A DNA stretch of 51,162 nucleotides from Bacilli bacterium (GTDB lineage Bacteria; Bacillota_I; Bacilli_A; RFN20; CAG-826). A program made the position numbers and the translations under genes. How positions within the stretch are numbered: position 1 is the stretch's first letter; the number at the start of each line of letters is the position of its first letter. Where the stretch lies: the NCBI GenBank assembly GCA_024399115.1, contig JAKSHZ010000010.1, forward strand, positions 1 to 51,162, read 5' to 3'. Below, piece after piece: positions 8,836 through 17,277 of this stretch. A model generated the notes under the pieces. That model ran no database searches. It was not told the origin of the DNA and saw only the letters and a program-made list of their open reading frames with translations.

Positions 8836-9681
8836 ATGAAAAATAAAAAGTTAATTAGCGATTTACTTTCTTACATACTCCCGATGGTTCTTATTGTGCC
8901 TATCAGCGTCTTATCAATTTATCAGGCTCAAAAGAACACATTTGATCGTTTTTTCGTTATTGGTTCTTCAATGGCGCCAACTTTAGAAGGTAGTAACGAA
9001 AAATCCACATACGGGCTTACAGATAATAGCGCTCACGCAATCGACAATATTGAACATTTCGATTTAGTCGTTTGCTATTATCCTTTTGAAAGCTCTTTAG
9101 ATTACACTCAACCTTACGTTAGAGGTAGCTCAACACTTACAAATCAAGCTTCTTTAAAAGTAAAAAGAGTCATCGGTCTTCCTGGAGACCATTTAGTTAT
9201 TAACAACGATGTTTTTACAATTGAATCAACTATAAATAATAAAGTTGTTTCTACTACATATTCAGGAAATGTTGTAAAGATGAATGGCGATAAAAAAGAA
9301 GTTTCGGAAAAAGTCTTTGAGGATCACGTACTTCCAAGTTTTCTTAGAAAAGGACACATCGAAGATAGACGTTGCGACATTACTTTAGGCGAAGACGAAT
9401 ACTTTGTTATGGGTGATAATTGGTCTCATAATGGATCTACCGATTGCTGTAATCCAACAGCATACTCTCCAGCTGCTCCTATTTATAAGGAAAATATTGA
9501 AGGAGTTATTTTTAAACTTGTTGGAGAATGCACTTATGGAACTCTTAAACATTGTGCAGATTGCTCTACAAAAGTTGATGAAAACGATACCAAATGCAAA
9601 TGTGGTGGTACAAAGTTCGTCTATTTTGACGATATAATTAGTGAAGAGCCATATAAAGATGGCCCTGTATATTTAAAATAG
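8836..9681 (+). CDS. lepB: Type I signal peptidase with C-terminal Cys-rich extension
   Basis: The enzyme removes signal peptides from exported proteins outside the membrane. The ATG at 8836 is chosen because GAGGGAG (8820-8826) lies nine bases upstream; more upstream frames lack a site. The 281-aa product has one N-terminal membrane segment (about 8-30), catalytic Ser in GSSMAPTL (S45), catalytic Lys in KVKRVIGLPGD (K110), and box E as MGDNWSHNGSTD. Odd feature: C232, C240, C243, C254 and C256 form a zinc-ribbon-like C-x2-C...C-x-C module near the C-terminus, not usual for this family. It is followed by rbgA after two bases, as in the Bacillus-type rplS-lepB-rbgA order. Confidence 0.9.
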   Translation: MKNKKLISDLLSYILPMVLIVPISVLSIYQAQKNTFDRFFVIGSSMAPTLEGSNEKSTYGLTDNSAHAIDNIEHFDLVVCYYPFESSLDYTQPYVRGSSTLTNQASLKVKRVIGLPGDHLVINNDVFTIESTINNKVVSTTYSGNVVKMNGDKKEVSEKVFEDHVLPSFLRKGHIEDRRCDITLGEDEYFVMGDNWSHNGSTDCCNPTAYSPAAPIYKENIEGVIFKLVGECTYGTLKHCADCSTKVDENDTKCKCGGTKFVYFDDIISEEPYKDGPVYLK

Positions 9682-9683
9682 TT

Positions 9684-10523
9684 ATGGCAGAAATACATTG
9701 GTTTCCGGGACATATGAAAAAAGCCCTCAATAATGTTGAGGACAAAATTAAATTAGTCGACGTCATTGTCGAGCTTTTAGATGCACGTGCTCCTTTAAGT
9801 TCAGTAAACGAGCATTTAGTGAAATTGATTCAAAACAAAAGAAAGGTTATTGTTTTAAGTAAAACTGACCTCGCTGATAAATCCCAAACAGCTAAATGGC
9901 TTGAATACTTTAGAAAAGACAACGATGTCGTAATTGATTTAGATTTATCTCAACAAAATTCAGGTAAAGCAATTCAAAACGCCGTTGTTAAAGTTGGTAA
10001 ATCTATTTGGGAAAAACAAAAAGCAAAAGGCATGAAGCCTCAACCAATTAAAACAATGATTATTGGTATCCCTAACGTAGGTAAATCATCTCTTATTAAT
10101 AGGTTTGCAAAGCGTAGTGCAGCTGGTGTAGAAAATAAACCTGGTTTCACTCGTGGACAACAATGGATCAAAGTATCTAATGAGTTCGTTTTATTAGACA
10201 CACCTGGAATCTTACCTATGAACTATGAAGATAAGAAAAAAGCAATGAATTTGGCTCTTCTTGGTTCTATCAGAGAAGACATTTTACCAAGCGAAGATAT
10301 GTGTAGAGCATTATTAGCTTTTTTAAAGAAGAACTATCCAAATTCATTGAAAGAAAGATTTGATATCGAAGAAATCACATCTTTCGACGACGTCATAAAA
10401 TCAATTTGTGAAAGAAGAAAATTACTTTCTAACGGAACATACGATTTAGAAAGAGCATATAAATTACTTTTAACTGAATTCAAGAATGGCCTATTAGGTC
10501 AAATTACTTTAGAGTGGCTATAA
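9684..10523 (+). CDS. rbgA: Ribosome biogenesis GTPase RbgA (YlqF)
   Basis: This circularly permuted GTPase is needed for late 50S assembly. The 279-aa protein begins with the typical IHWFPGHMKKA, then has motifs in permuted order: G4 LSKTDLAD near 58, G1 GIPNVGKSS near 129, and G3 DTPGI near 171, with a C-terminal ANTAR-like helical domain. The stop TAA shares a base with the rnhB start (TAATG). The gene order lepB-rbgA-rnhB supports the call. Confidence 0.95.
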   Translation: MAEIHWFPGHMKKALNNVEDKIKLVDVIVELLDARAPLSSVNEHLVKLIQNKRKVIVLSKTDLADKSQTAKWLEYFRKDNDVVIDLDLSQQNSGKAIQNAVVKVGKSIWEKQKAKGMKPQPIKTMIIGIPNVGKSSLINRFAKRSAAGVENKPGFTRGQQWIKVSNEFVLLDTPGILPMNYEDKKKAMNLALLGSIREDILPSEDMCRALLAFLKKNYPNSLKERFDIEEITSFDDVIKSICERRKLLSNGTYDLERAYKLLLTEFKNGLLGQITLEWL

Positions 10524-11149
10524 TGGCACTAGATTACGAGAAACAATTTTACGATAAAGGATACGAATTTATCGCGGGTACAGATGAAGCAGGAAGAGGA
10601 TGTTTACTCGGCCCTGTTTTTGCTGCTGCAGTAATTCTTCCAAAAGGCTTTTCTAGCGAGCTTATTAATGATTCTAAAAAATTGACTGAAAAACAAAGAG
10701 AAAAGGCTTTTGAAATTATTATTGAAAACGCGATTGCGTATGGAATCGCCTCTATCGAACCCGAAGAAATTGATAAAATCAATATTCTTGAAGCAAGTAG
10801 AAAAGCTATGGGGTTAGCGTTAGACCAAATTAAACATAAAATCGATCTAATATTAACCGACTGTATGAAGCTACCAAATAGGTCTTGCGAGGTTATTGAT
10901 TTAGTTCATGGCGATGCGTTAAGTCAAAACATTGCTGCAGCTTCAATCTTAGCAAAGGTTTCTAGGGACCATGCTTGTTACGAATTAGATAAGAAATATC
11001 CTCAGTACCACATAGCTAAAAATAAGGGTTATGGAACTAAAGACCACCTCGAAGCATTAGAAGAATTTGGGCCTGTTGAAGGGCTTCACAGGTTCTCTTA
11101 TGCCCCTGTTAAAAAATCACGAATTAAAAAAATTTCACTTTTTTTGTAA
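10523..11149 (+). CDS. rnhB: Ribonuclease HII
   Basis: RNase HII cuts RNA in RNA-DNA hybrids and at single ribonucleotides in DNA. The ATG in TAATG (10523) is preferred to an upstream GTG (10514); it gives 208 aa. Catalytic residues D21 and E22 in GTDEAGRG, D113, and D131 in HGDALSQNIAAASILAKVSRD are all present. Translation is probably coupled to rbgA. Confidence 0.95.
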   Translation: MALDYEKQFYDKGYEFIAGTDEAGRGCLLGPVFAAAVILPKGFSSELINDSKKLTEKQREKAFEIIIENAIAYGIASIEPEEIDKINILEASRKAMGLALDQIKHKIDLILTDCMKLPNRSCEVIDLVHGDALSQNIAAASILAKVSRDHACYELDKKYPQYHIAKNKGYGTKDHLEALEEFGPVEGLHRFSYAPVKKSRIKKISLFL

Positions 11150-11157
11150 GAAAATCG

Positions 11158-11193
11158 AAAAAACGCCCCCTTAAATATAGTAGGAGGTTTTTT
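11158..11193 (+). promoter_or_regulatory. Hairpin enclosing the dprA Shine-Dalgarno site
   Basis: A-run 11158-11163 plus C-run 11166-11170 can pair with the AGGAGG-TTTTTT segment 11182-11193. The paired strand contains the dprA ribosome site (AGGAGG, 11182-11187). It can be read as a leaky terminator after rnhB (stem then T6) or as a structure hiding the dprA site. A mismatch weakens the stem. Confidence 0.45.
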
Positions 11194-11194
11194 C

Positions 11195-12004
11195 ATGTTA
11201 AGTGGAAGACAAATACTAATTGCACTCGCAATAAAATACCAAGGAGATTGGAATTCGATCTATTCTGCAATCTCTAGTAAAGAAATATGTGAACTTAATA
11301 CATATTTAGAAGAATTTAACAAATCAACGTGTAAGGCAACGACAATCTTAGACGCTGATTATCCTCAAATTCTAAAACAGATCTATATGCCACCTTTCGT
11401 TCTTTTCTATTATGGTGACATTACGTTGACTCATAATCCTAGTAAGTGTTTATCGATTATTGGGTCTAGAAACCCTAGTAGCTATGGTGTAAAAATGGCT
11501 ACTTCTTTATCCGAGGACTTATCTAACGAATATCATGTTGTATCTGGAATGGCCAAAGGAATTGATGGGATTGCTCATCGTAGCGCAATCAAGATGGGTA
11601 ATAAGACAATCGCAATCATAGGTAGTGGAATCGATAATGTTTACCCTCAAGAAAATAAAGATTTATATCAAATATTAAAAAAAGAACATCTTGTAATGAG
11701 TGAATATTTTGGACAAGTAAGTCCAGATAGCGCACACTTTCCATTAAGAAATAGGATTATCGCTGGTTTATCTAAAGCAACTTTAATCGTGGAAGCCCAA
11801 AAACAAAGCGGAACAAGCATCACGGCAACATATGCTTTAAGCTTCTCAAGAACTGTTTTAGCAGTGCCAAATACAGCGGATAGCAACTCTGCATGTAACC
11901 GTCTAATTAAAGAAGGCGCGGTTTTAGTTGAGAATGCGAAAGACGTTATTGAAGAATTAAATCAGACAGCTTTTGTTGGAAGCGAAATTCAGCAAAATTC
12001 TTAA
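11195..12004 (+). CDS. dprA: DNA processing protein DprA/Smf
   Basis: DprA loads RecA onto incoming single-stranded DNA during transformation. The 269-aa protein has a short N-terminal region and the Rossmann-like core with IIGSRNPSSYG near 90, VVSGMAKGIDGIAHRSA near 117, and SGTSITATYAL near 207. The family's C-terminal winged-helix domain is missing. The position before topA matches Bacillus. The start follows AGGAGG within the hairpin described above. Presence suggests possible natural competence, but dprA alone is not proof. Confidence 0.93.
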   Translation: MLSGRQILIALAIKYQGDWNSIYSAISSKEICELNTYLEEFNKSTCKATTILDADYPQILKQIYMPPFVLFYYGDITLTHNPSKCLSIIGSRNPSSYGVKMATSLSEDLSNEYHVVSGMAKGIDGIAHRSAIKMGNKTIAIIGSGIDNVYPQENKDLYQILKKEHLVMSEYFGQVSPDSAHFPLRNRIIAGLSKATLIVEAQKQSGTSITATYALSFSRTVLAVPNTADSNSACNRLIKEGAVLVENAKDVIEELNQTAFVGSEIQQNS

Positions 12005-12049
12005 ATAAAGACTTCTTTTATTTAATATAGATATATAGATTTTTTCTCT

Positions 12050-12078
12050 TTGACTTTTCAATTAGTTGGTAATATAGT
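12050..12078 (+). promoter_or_regulatory. Promoter for topA
   Basis: TTGACT (12050-12055), 17-bp spacer, TATAGT (12073-12078). The predicted start near 12085 is only nine bases before the ATG, and the short leader has no purine-rich ribosome site. Confidence 0.75.
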
Positions 12079-12093
12079 TTTTAACCGAACGCT

Positions 12094-14190
12094 ATGAAGT
12101 TAGTTATTGTTGAATCACCTGCAAAATGTAAAACTATCGAAAAATATCTCGGTAGTGATTATACAGTTGTCGCCTCATTAGGCCACATCAGAGACCTTGC
12201 TACATCAGGCAAAGGTGGTTTAGGTGTGGATGTCGAAAATAACTTTGCTCCATCCTATATTATTAATAAGGATAAAAGAAAAGTTGTCAGTGATTTAATC
12301 AGACAAAAGAATAAATGCGACGAAGTCATCCTTGCAACCGACCCTGATAGAGAAGGTGAAGCAATCGCATGGCATTTAGCACAAGTCTTAAATTTAGATA
12401 TTTCTAAAACAAAACGTCTTGAGTTCCACGAAATTACAAGAGAATCTATTTCTTCTGCAATGTCTAACCCAAGAACAATCGATACAAACTTAGTTTCTTC
12501 TCAAGAAACAAGAAGAATTCTTGATAGAATTATCGGCTTTAAACTTTCTAACTTATTATTTAAGAAGATTAAGTCAAGAAGTGCAGGACGTGTACAATCC
12601 GCTACATTAAAACTTATCTTTGATCACGAAAAAGAAATCAAAGAATTCGTAAGTGAAGAATATTGGAAAATTAAAGTAGTTTCTAAGATTCTTGGAAAAG
12701 ATTTTAATGTCAAAATTTTAGATAAGAAGAATAAAGAACTTAGCATTCATAATAAAGAAGAAGCTGACGAAGTACTTTCTAAAATCGGAAATGAAATCAA
12801 AGTTTCCGCATTAAATACTTCAAATAGAGTTAAAGATAGTAAAGAACCATTTACAACTTCAACAATGCAACAAGAAGCATTCGCTAAGTTAAAATTCAAA
12901 ACTAAAAAGACTCAATCAATTGCTCAATCTTTATATGAAGGTGTAGTGGTTAATGGTGAACATGTCGGTTTAATTACTTACATGAGAACTGACTCACCAA
13001 GACTTGCTCCATCGTTTGTTGAAAGAGCAAGTAAGTTCATCGAAGAAAAATATGGTAAAGAATACCTTGGCCAAATTAAAAAAGGCAAAAAATCTGTCTT
13101 AAGCCAAGACGCACACGAAGGTATTAGACCTACAAGCTGCCATAGAACTCCAGATAGCATTCGCTCATTCTTAACTAATGACCAATATAATCTTTATAAA
13201 TTAATTTATAACAGAGCACTTGCTTCATTAATGTCTTCTAAAGTTGAGAAAGTTTTATCAATTAACTTTAATGATGATAACTATAACTACGGAATTGAAT
13301 TAGCTCATACTACATTCGGTGGTTATGAAATTATTTATAAGGATGATGAATCTGATGAATATAAAGGCAATTTCCCAAACATTAAAGTTGGTGATAGCTT
13401 CCCAATTGTCTCAAAAGAAGGCGAACAAAAATTCACAGAAGCACCTGCACATTATTCCGAAGCTAAGATTGTTAAGCTCATGGAAGAAGTCGGCATTGGC
13501 CGTCCAAGTACATATGCAACAACAATTGATACTTTAAGAGTTAGAAAATACGTTAATAATGCTGGTGGTATCCTCACATTAACTGAACAAGGCGAATTAA
13601 CTGCTAATGTTTTACAAAAATACTTCCCAAATATCGTCAATGTTAAGTACACAGCTAACATGGAAGATAAATTAGATAACGTTCAAGAAGGTAGTGAATC
13701 ACGTATTCAAATGCTTTCTGATTTCTATTATCCATTCGTTAAGTTAATTGAAGAAGTCGGACCACAAATCTATCCTGAAAAGCCTGTTGAAACTGGTGAG
13801 TTATGCCCTGAATGTGGAGCTCCATTAGTTTACAAAGAAAGTAAAAACGGAAAGTTCATTGGATGTAGTAATTATCCAAAGTGCAAGTACGTCAAAAAGG
13901 AAAAGAAGGAAGTAGTTGTTTCCGAAGAAGTTTGCCCAATTTGTGGTAAGCATCTTGTCGAAAGAAAAGACAAAAAAGGTAAAACGTTCCTCGCTTGTAG
14001 TGGATTCCCAACTTGCAAATATATCAAACCTGAAGTTGTTAAAACTGAAGATGAGATTACAGAGAAAAAATGCCCAGATTGTGGCGCTCCATTATTAAAG
14101 AAAAAAGGCAAATATGGATATTTCTATGGATGTAGTAATTATCCAACTTGCCACTATATGGAAAGAATAAGCAAAAAGAAGCACAACTAA
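12094..14190 (+). CDS. topA: DNA topoisomerase I (type IA)
   Basis: The enzyme relaxes negative supercoils. The 698-aa protein starts with the TOPRIM domain (VIVESPAKCKTIEKYLG, and DPDREGEAIAWH near 90). The catalytic tyrosine is Y296 in LITYMRTDS. The C-terminus has three zinc ribbons of the CPxCG...GCSNYPxC type, about 571-600, 617-646 and 662-690. It appears to be transcribed from its own promoter with almost no leader. The stop codon sits in the loop of the following terminator. xerC follows; Bacillus has trmFO between them, missing here. Confidence 0.97.
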   Translation: MKLVIVESPAKCKTIEKYLGSDYTVVASLGHIRDLATSGKGGLGVDVENNFAPSYIINKDKRKVVSDLIRQKNKCDEVILATDPDREGEAIAWHLAQVLNLDISKTKRLEFHEITRESISSAMSNPRTIDTNLVSSQETRRILDRIIGFKLSNLLFKKIKSRSAGRVQSATLKLIFDHEKEIKEFVSEEYWKIKVVSKILGKDFNVKILDKKNKELSIHNKEEADEVLSKIGNEIKVSALNTSNRVKDSKEPFTTSTMQQEAFAKLKFKTKKTQSIAQSLYEGVVVNGEHVGLITYMRTDSPRLAPSFVERASKFIEEKYGKEYLGQIKKGKKSVLSQDAHEGIRPTSCHRTPDSIRSFLTNDQYNLYKLIYNRALASLMSSKVEKVLSINFNDDNYNYGIELAHTTFGGYEIIYKDDESDEYKGNFPNIKVGDSFPIVSKEGEQKFTEAPAHYSEAKIVKLMEEVGIGRPSTYATTIDTLRVRKYVNNAGGILTLTEQGELTANVLQKYFPNIVNVKYTANMEDKLDNVQEGSESRIQMLSDFYYPFVKLIEEVGPQIYPEKPVETGELCPECGAPLVYKESKNGKFIGCSNYPKCKYVKKEKKEVVVSEEVCPICGKHLVERKDKKGKTFLACSGFPTCKYIKPEVVKTEDEITEKKCPDCGAPLLKKKGKYGYFYGCSNYPTCHYMERISKKKHN

Positions 14191-14202
14191 TGTGCTTTTT
14201 TT
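14179..14202 (+). terminator. Intrinsic terminator overlapping the topA stop
   Basis: AAGCACA (14179-14185) pairs with TGTGCTT (14191-14197) around a five-base loop holding the TAA, followed by T-run to 14202. Confidence 0.85.
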
Positions 14203-14210
14203 GTTAAAAT
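14202..14210 (+). promoter_or_regulatory. Extended -10 promoter for xerC, predicted leaderless
   Basis: TG-T-TAAAAT at 14202-14210 ends six bases before the xerC ATG, so +1 falls on the A of the start codon (14217). No ribosome site is possible. It overlaps the T-tract of the topA terminator. Confidence 0.6.
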
Positions 14211-14216
14211 CGATGT

Positions 14217-15122
14217 ATGGAAGAACTTCTTTTCGAATATTTAGATATATTAAAAAACGAACAAAGATACTCTATAAAAACAGCGGATTCTTACCGTCGC
14301 GATATTGAAAAATTCAACGATTTTTTAAATCGCGAAGGCATCGATTTTAAGGACGTTGACGCACAAATTATTCGTAATTTTTTAAGCGAAGAATTCGAAA
14401 ATAAAATAATCAAAAGATCATGCAAAAGACGACTTTCTGCGATCAAAGGATTTTACTCATTTTTAGTCAAAAAAGGAGTGGTGCAAACTAATTATTTTGC
14501 ACTTTTAAATCCTTTGAAGCTTGAGAAAAAGTATCCACATGCTCTTTATAAAGAGCAGATTGAAAAATTGTTCAAAGAAAATAAAAATCGAAAAGACCCC
14601 AATGTATACCGAGATGAAGCTATAATTGAGACCCTATACTACACAGGTATAAGGGCGAGTGAACTCATCAATTTAAGGTGCGAAGACGTGTTTTTATCGG
14701 ACAGAATCTTACGAGTGATTGGCAAGGGAAATAAAGAAAGAATCGTGCCTTTTACAGAAGGATGTAGAGACACAATTTATAAATATATTTCTGAATCTAG
14801 AAACGTCTTTTTAAATAGAGCTCATGAGCCAAACGATTATCTATTTTTAAATAAGAACGGAAACAAATTAACAACTCGCGGGCTTGAACTTATTTTGACT
14901 GACATTGAGAAAAAAACAGGACTCAATTTAGGTCTACATCCGCATATTTTCAGACACTCATTTGCTACTCATTTACTTGAGGCAGGCATGGATCTCAGGT
15001 TTATTCAAGAATTGCTTGGTCACGATAGCATTAATGCTACCCAGGTTTACACACATGTTACTGAGAAAGCGATGCAAGATATTTATAAACAAGCTCACCC
15101 AAGAGCAAAAAAAGTTAAATAA
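14217..15122 (+). CDS. xerC: Tyrosine recombinase XerC/XerD type
   Basis: Xer recombinases resolve chromosome dimers at dif. The 301-aa protein has an N-terminal SAM-like core-binding domain (about 1-90) and a catalytic domain with the full set R146 (TGIRASEL), K170 (GKGNKERIVP), H243, R246 (HIFRHSFATHLL), H269 (LLGHDSI) and nucleophile Y278 (TQVYTH). Placement after topA is that of Bacillus xerC rather than an integrative-element integrase, and no att-like repeats or phage genes are near. No dif site was recognised. Distinguishing XerC from XerD needs phylogeny. Confidence 0.88.
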   Translation: MEELLFEYLDILKNEQRYSIKTADSYRRDIEKFNDFLNREGIDFKDVDAQIIRNFLSEEFENKIIKRSCKRRLSAIKGFYSFLVKKGVVQTNYFALLNPLKLEKKYPHALYKEQIEKLFKENKNRKDPNVYRDEAIIETLYYTGIRASELINLRCEDVFLSDRILRVIGKGNKERIVPFTEGCRDTIYKYISESRNVFLNRAHEPNDYLFLNKNGNKLTTRGLELILTDIEKKTGLNLGLHPHIFRHSFATHLLEAGMDLRFIQELLGHDSINATQVYTHVTEKAMQDIYKQAHPRAKKVK

Positions 15123-15125
15123 CTA

Positions 15126-15154
15126 TTGTTAGTTATTATATAGTTTGGTAAAAT
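15126..15154 (+). promoter_or_regulatory. Promoter for rpsB-tsf
   Basis: TTGTTA (15126-15131), 17 bp, TAAAAT (15149-15154) with TGG just upstream. Predicted start near 15161. Confidence 0.8.
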
Positions 15155-15160
15155 CATACA

Positions 15161-15278
15161 CGCTGTGAGAATTATCACAGACTACACACGCTGCGGATTG
15201 AACTGCCGTTGTGCTCCAAATTGTGGAGTGGTCGAGTTCTTAGAAACAGCGGAGGCAAAACAAAAGGAGGTCTTCACA
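15161..15278 (+). promoter_or_regulatory. Structured leader of rpsB, possible S2 autoregulatory RNA
   Basis: The 118-base leader contains a perfect hairpin CTGTGA/TCACAG (15163-15180), a second hairpin CTCCA/TGGAG near 15214-15228, enclosed by GAACT/AGTTC pairing, and then AAAGGAGG. The octamer ACACGCTG occurs twice. A frame runs through it in phase with rpsB, but the strong ribosome site places the start at 15279. Regulation by S2 is known in other bacteria; here it is inferred. Confidence 0.4.
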
Positions 15279-16349
15279 ATGGTTGAAGAAGAAAAGAAGG
15301 TAGTCGAAGCAACAGCTGTCGACGCAAAAGATGCAGCAACAATGGCTGCAGTTATGCATGACGAAAACGCTCCAGTTATCACAATGAAGAAATTATTAGA
15401 AGCTGGTTCACACTTCGGTCATCAAACACGTAGATGGAATCCAAAGATGAAAAAGTACATCTACTGCGCAAGAAATGGTGTTTACATCATTGACTTAGCA
15501 AAAACAGTTGCTTTAGTTTGCGACGCATACAAAGCAATGAAAGAAATCGTTGATAACGGTGGTAAAGTCTTATTTGTCGGTACAAAACCACAAATCGCTG
15601 AAGTCGTTACTCAAGAAGCATTAAGAAGTGGTTCATTCTACATGACTAACAGATGGTTAGGCGGTACATTAACTAACTTCAAAACAATCCAAGGTAGAAT
15701 TAGATACCTCAAAGATTTAGAGAGAAGAGAAGAAGAAGGCGAATTCGAATTATTACCAAAAGTCGAAGCTGCTCAACTCCGTAAAGAAAAAGAAAAATTA
15801 TCAAGCAACTTAGCTGGTATTAAGGAAATGAGAAAAATTCCTAACGCTATCTTCGTTGTTGATCCAAACGCAGAAAAGAACGCTGTTGCTGAAGCAAAGA
15901 GATTAGGAATCCCAGTCTTCGGTATCGTTGATACAAACAGCAATCCTGATTTATGTGACCACGTCATCCCAGCTAATGATGATTCAGTTAGATCTGTTTC
16001 ATTAATTATGGCTGTCATCGCTGACGCTATCGTTGAATCTAAAGGTGGAGCACCAGTTGTTGCTTACACTAAAGACGAAGGCGACGAAGTCACTATGAAG
16101 GAAGTTATCAAACAAACTGAAAAAGAAAACGCTGAAAAATTAGCAAAGATCCGTGCAGAAAGAGCTGCTCGCCAAGAAGCTTATGAAAAAGAACAAGCTG
16201 AAAGAGCTGCAAAGAGAGCTGCAATGATGGCTGCTGAAGGTAAAGGCGAAAAGAGTGGTAAAGCTCCAGCTAAAAAAGCACCTGCTAAAAAGCCAGTTGC
16301 TAAAGAAGAAGTAAAAGCTGAACCAGCAAAAGAAGAGGAATCAAAATAA
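15279..16349 (+). CDS. rpsB: 30S ribosomal protein S2 with N- and C-terminal extensions
   Basis: The 356-aa product is about 100 residues longer than typical uS2. The core begins at 36 with [18 protein letters not shown] and includes [18 protein letters not shown] and FVVDPN. The first 35 residues are acidic and alanine-rich. After about residue 265 there is a long charged Lys/Glu/Arg/Ala helix and a terminal Ala-Lys-Pro tail. The start is chosen at the ATG nine bases after AAAGGAGG (15263-15270). Its TAA shares a base with the tsf ATG (TAATG), so translation is coupled. Confidence 0.93.
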   Translation: MVEEEKKVVEATAVDAKDAATMAAVMHDENAPVITMKKLLEAGSHFGHQTRRWNPKMKKYIYCARNGVYIIDLAKTVALVCDAYKAMKEIVDNGGKVLFVGTKPQIAEVVTQEALRSGSFYMTNRWLGGTLTNFKTIQGRIRYLKDLERREEEGEFELLPKVEAAQLRKEKEKLSSNLAGIKEMRKIPNAIFVVDPNAEKNAVAEAKRLGIPVFGIVDTNSNPDLCDHVIPANDDSVRSVSLIMAVIADAIVESKGGAPVVAYTKDEGDEVTMKEVIKQTEKENAEKLAKIRAERAARQEAYEKEQAERAAKRAAMMAAEGKGEKSGKAPAKKAPAKKPVAKEEVKAEPAKEEESK

Positions 16350-17221
16350 TGGCTGATAGTTTAATCGATTTAATTAAAGTTTTAAGAGATAGAACTGGCG
16401 CAGGCTTAATGGACTGCAAAGGCGCTTTATTAGCAAACGAATGCAACTTAGATAAAGCATGTGACTATCTCCGTGAAAAGGGTTTGGCAAAAGCAGCTAA
16501 AAAAGCAGACAGAATTGCTGCTGAAGGTTTAGTTGTTATTAAATCTTGCCCACACTGCGGTAAAACAGTTATCGTTGAAGTTAACTGTGAAACTGACTTC
16601 GTTTCAAAGGGTGACGCATTCAAAGAATTAGTCGAAAAATGCGCTGAAGTTATCCTTTCAGAAGAACCAGCAGATATCGCTGCTGCAAAAGATTTAACAA
16701 AAGATTTATTCACAGATGCTACTGTTAAAATGGGTGAAAAATTCGACTTACGTAGATTCACACTCGTTAAGAAAAATGACAACGCAATTTACACATACAT
16801 CCACATGGGTGGTAAAATCGGTGTCGTTGCTGTCTTAGATAAAGCAGATGATGAAACAGGTAAAGGCCTTGCAATGCACATCGCAGCTAACAACCCAACA
16901 TACGGTTCAAAAGCTGACATCGGTGCTGAAGCAATCGCTCATGAAACTGAAGTTCAAACTAAAGCAGCTGCTGAAGATCCAAAATTCGCTGGCAAACCAG
17001 CTGCTATGATCGAAAAGATTATTGCTGGTAAAGTTGACAAATACTTCTCAGAAATGGTTCTCACAGAACAAGCTTACTTATTAGATGATTCTAAGAAAGT
17101 TGGCGTCGTCTTAAAAGAAAAGAATGTTAATGTTGTCAAATACATCCGTTACCAAGTTGGTGAAGGTATTGAAAAACGTCAAGACGATTTCGCTGCTGAA
17201 GTCATGTCTCAAGCAAAGTAA
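16349..17221 (+). CDS. tsf: Translation elongation factor Ts
   Basis: EF-Ts regenerates EF-Tu-GTP. The 290-aa protein has the N-terminal UBA-like segment LRDRTGAGLMDCKGAL and the core motif NCETDFVS at 79-86, which contacts EF-Tu. Immediately before it is CPHCG (C67, C70), where most EF-Ts have a non-cysteine hairpin; the protein also carries C23, C32 and C38. It is fused to rpsB by TAATG and followed by a strong terminator. Confidence 0.95.
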   Translation: MADSLIDLIKVLRDRTGAGLMDCKGALLANECNLDKACDYLREKGLAKAAKKADRIAAEGLVVIKSCPHCGKTVIVEVNCETDFVSKGDAFKELVEKCAEVILSEEPADIAAAKDLTKDLFTDATVKMGEKFDLRRFTLVKKNDNAIYTYIHMGGKIGVVAVLDKADDETGKGLAMHIAANNPTYGSKADIGAEAIAHETEVQTKAAAEDPKFAGKPAAMIEKIIAGKVDKYFSEMVLTEQAYLLDDSKKVGVVLKEKNVNVVKYIRYQVGEGIEKRQDDFAAEVMSQAK

Positions 17222-17235
17222 TTTATTAATTTATT

Positions 17236-17265
17236 AGGGACATCATCTTTGATGCCCCTTTTTTA
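17236..17265 (+). terminator. Intrinsic terminator between tsf and pyrH
   Basis: Ten-position stem AGGGaCATCA (17236-17245)/TGATGcCCCT (17250-17259) with one A-C mismatch and a TCTT loop, then T6. pyrH begins 13 bases after the T-run with GGAG in between, leaving no obvious room for a new promoter. Confidence 0.88.
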
Positions 17266-17277
17266 TAGGAGAAAACT

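Noticed and set aside
12001..12025. Inverted repeat TTAAATAAAG/CTTTTATTTAA at the dprA stop as terminator
   Set aside because: Almost pure A+T stem with a bulge and no T-tract; too weak to call.
14217..15122. Tyrosine recombinase as sign of a mobile element
   Set aside because: Placed after topA as in Bacillus, with no att repeats, phage or transposase genes nearby; a housekeeping Xer is more likely.
15165..15278. 38-residue Cys-containing extension in frame with rpsB
   Set aside because: It occupies the structured leader, the predicted transcript start (15161) leaves no ribosome site for it, and AAAGGAGG directs the start to 15279.
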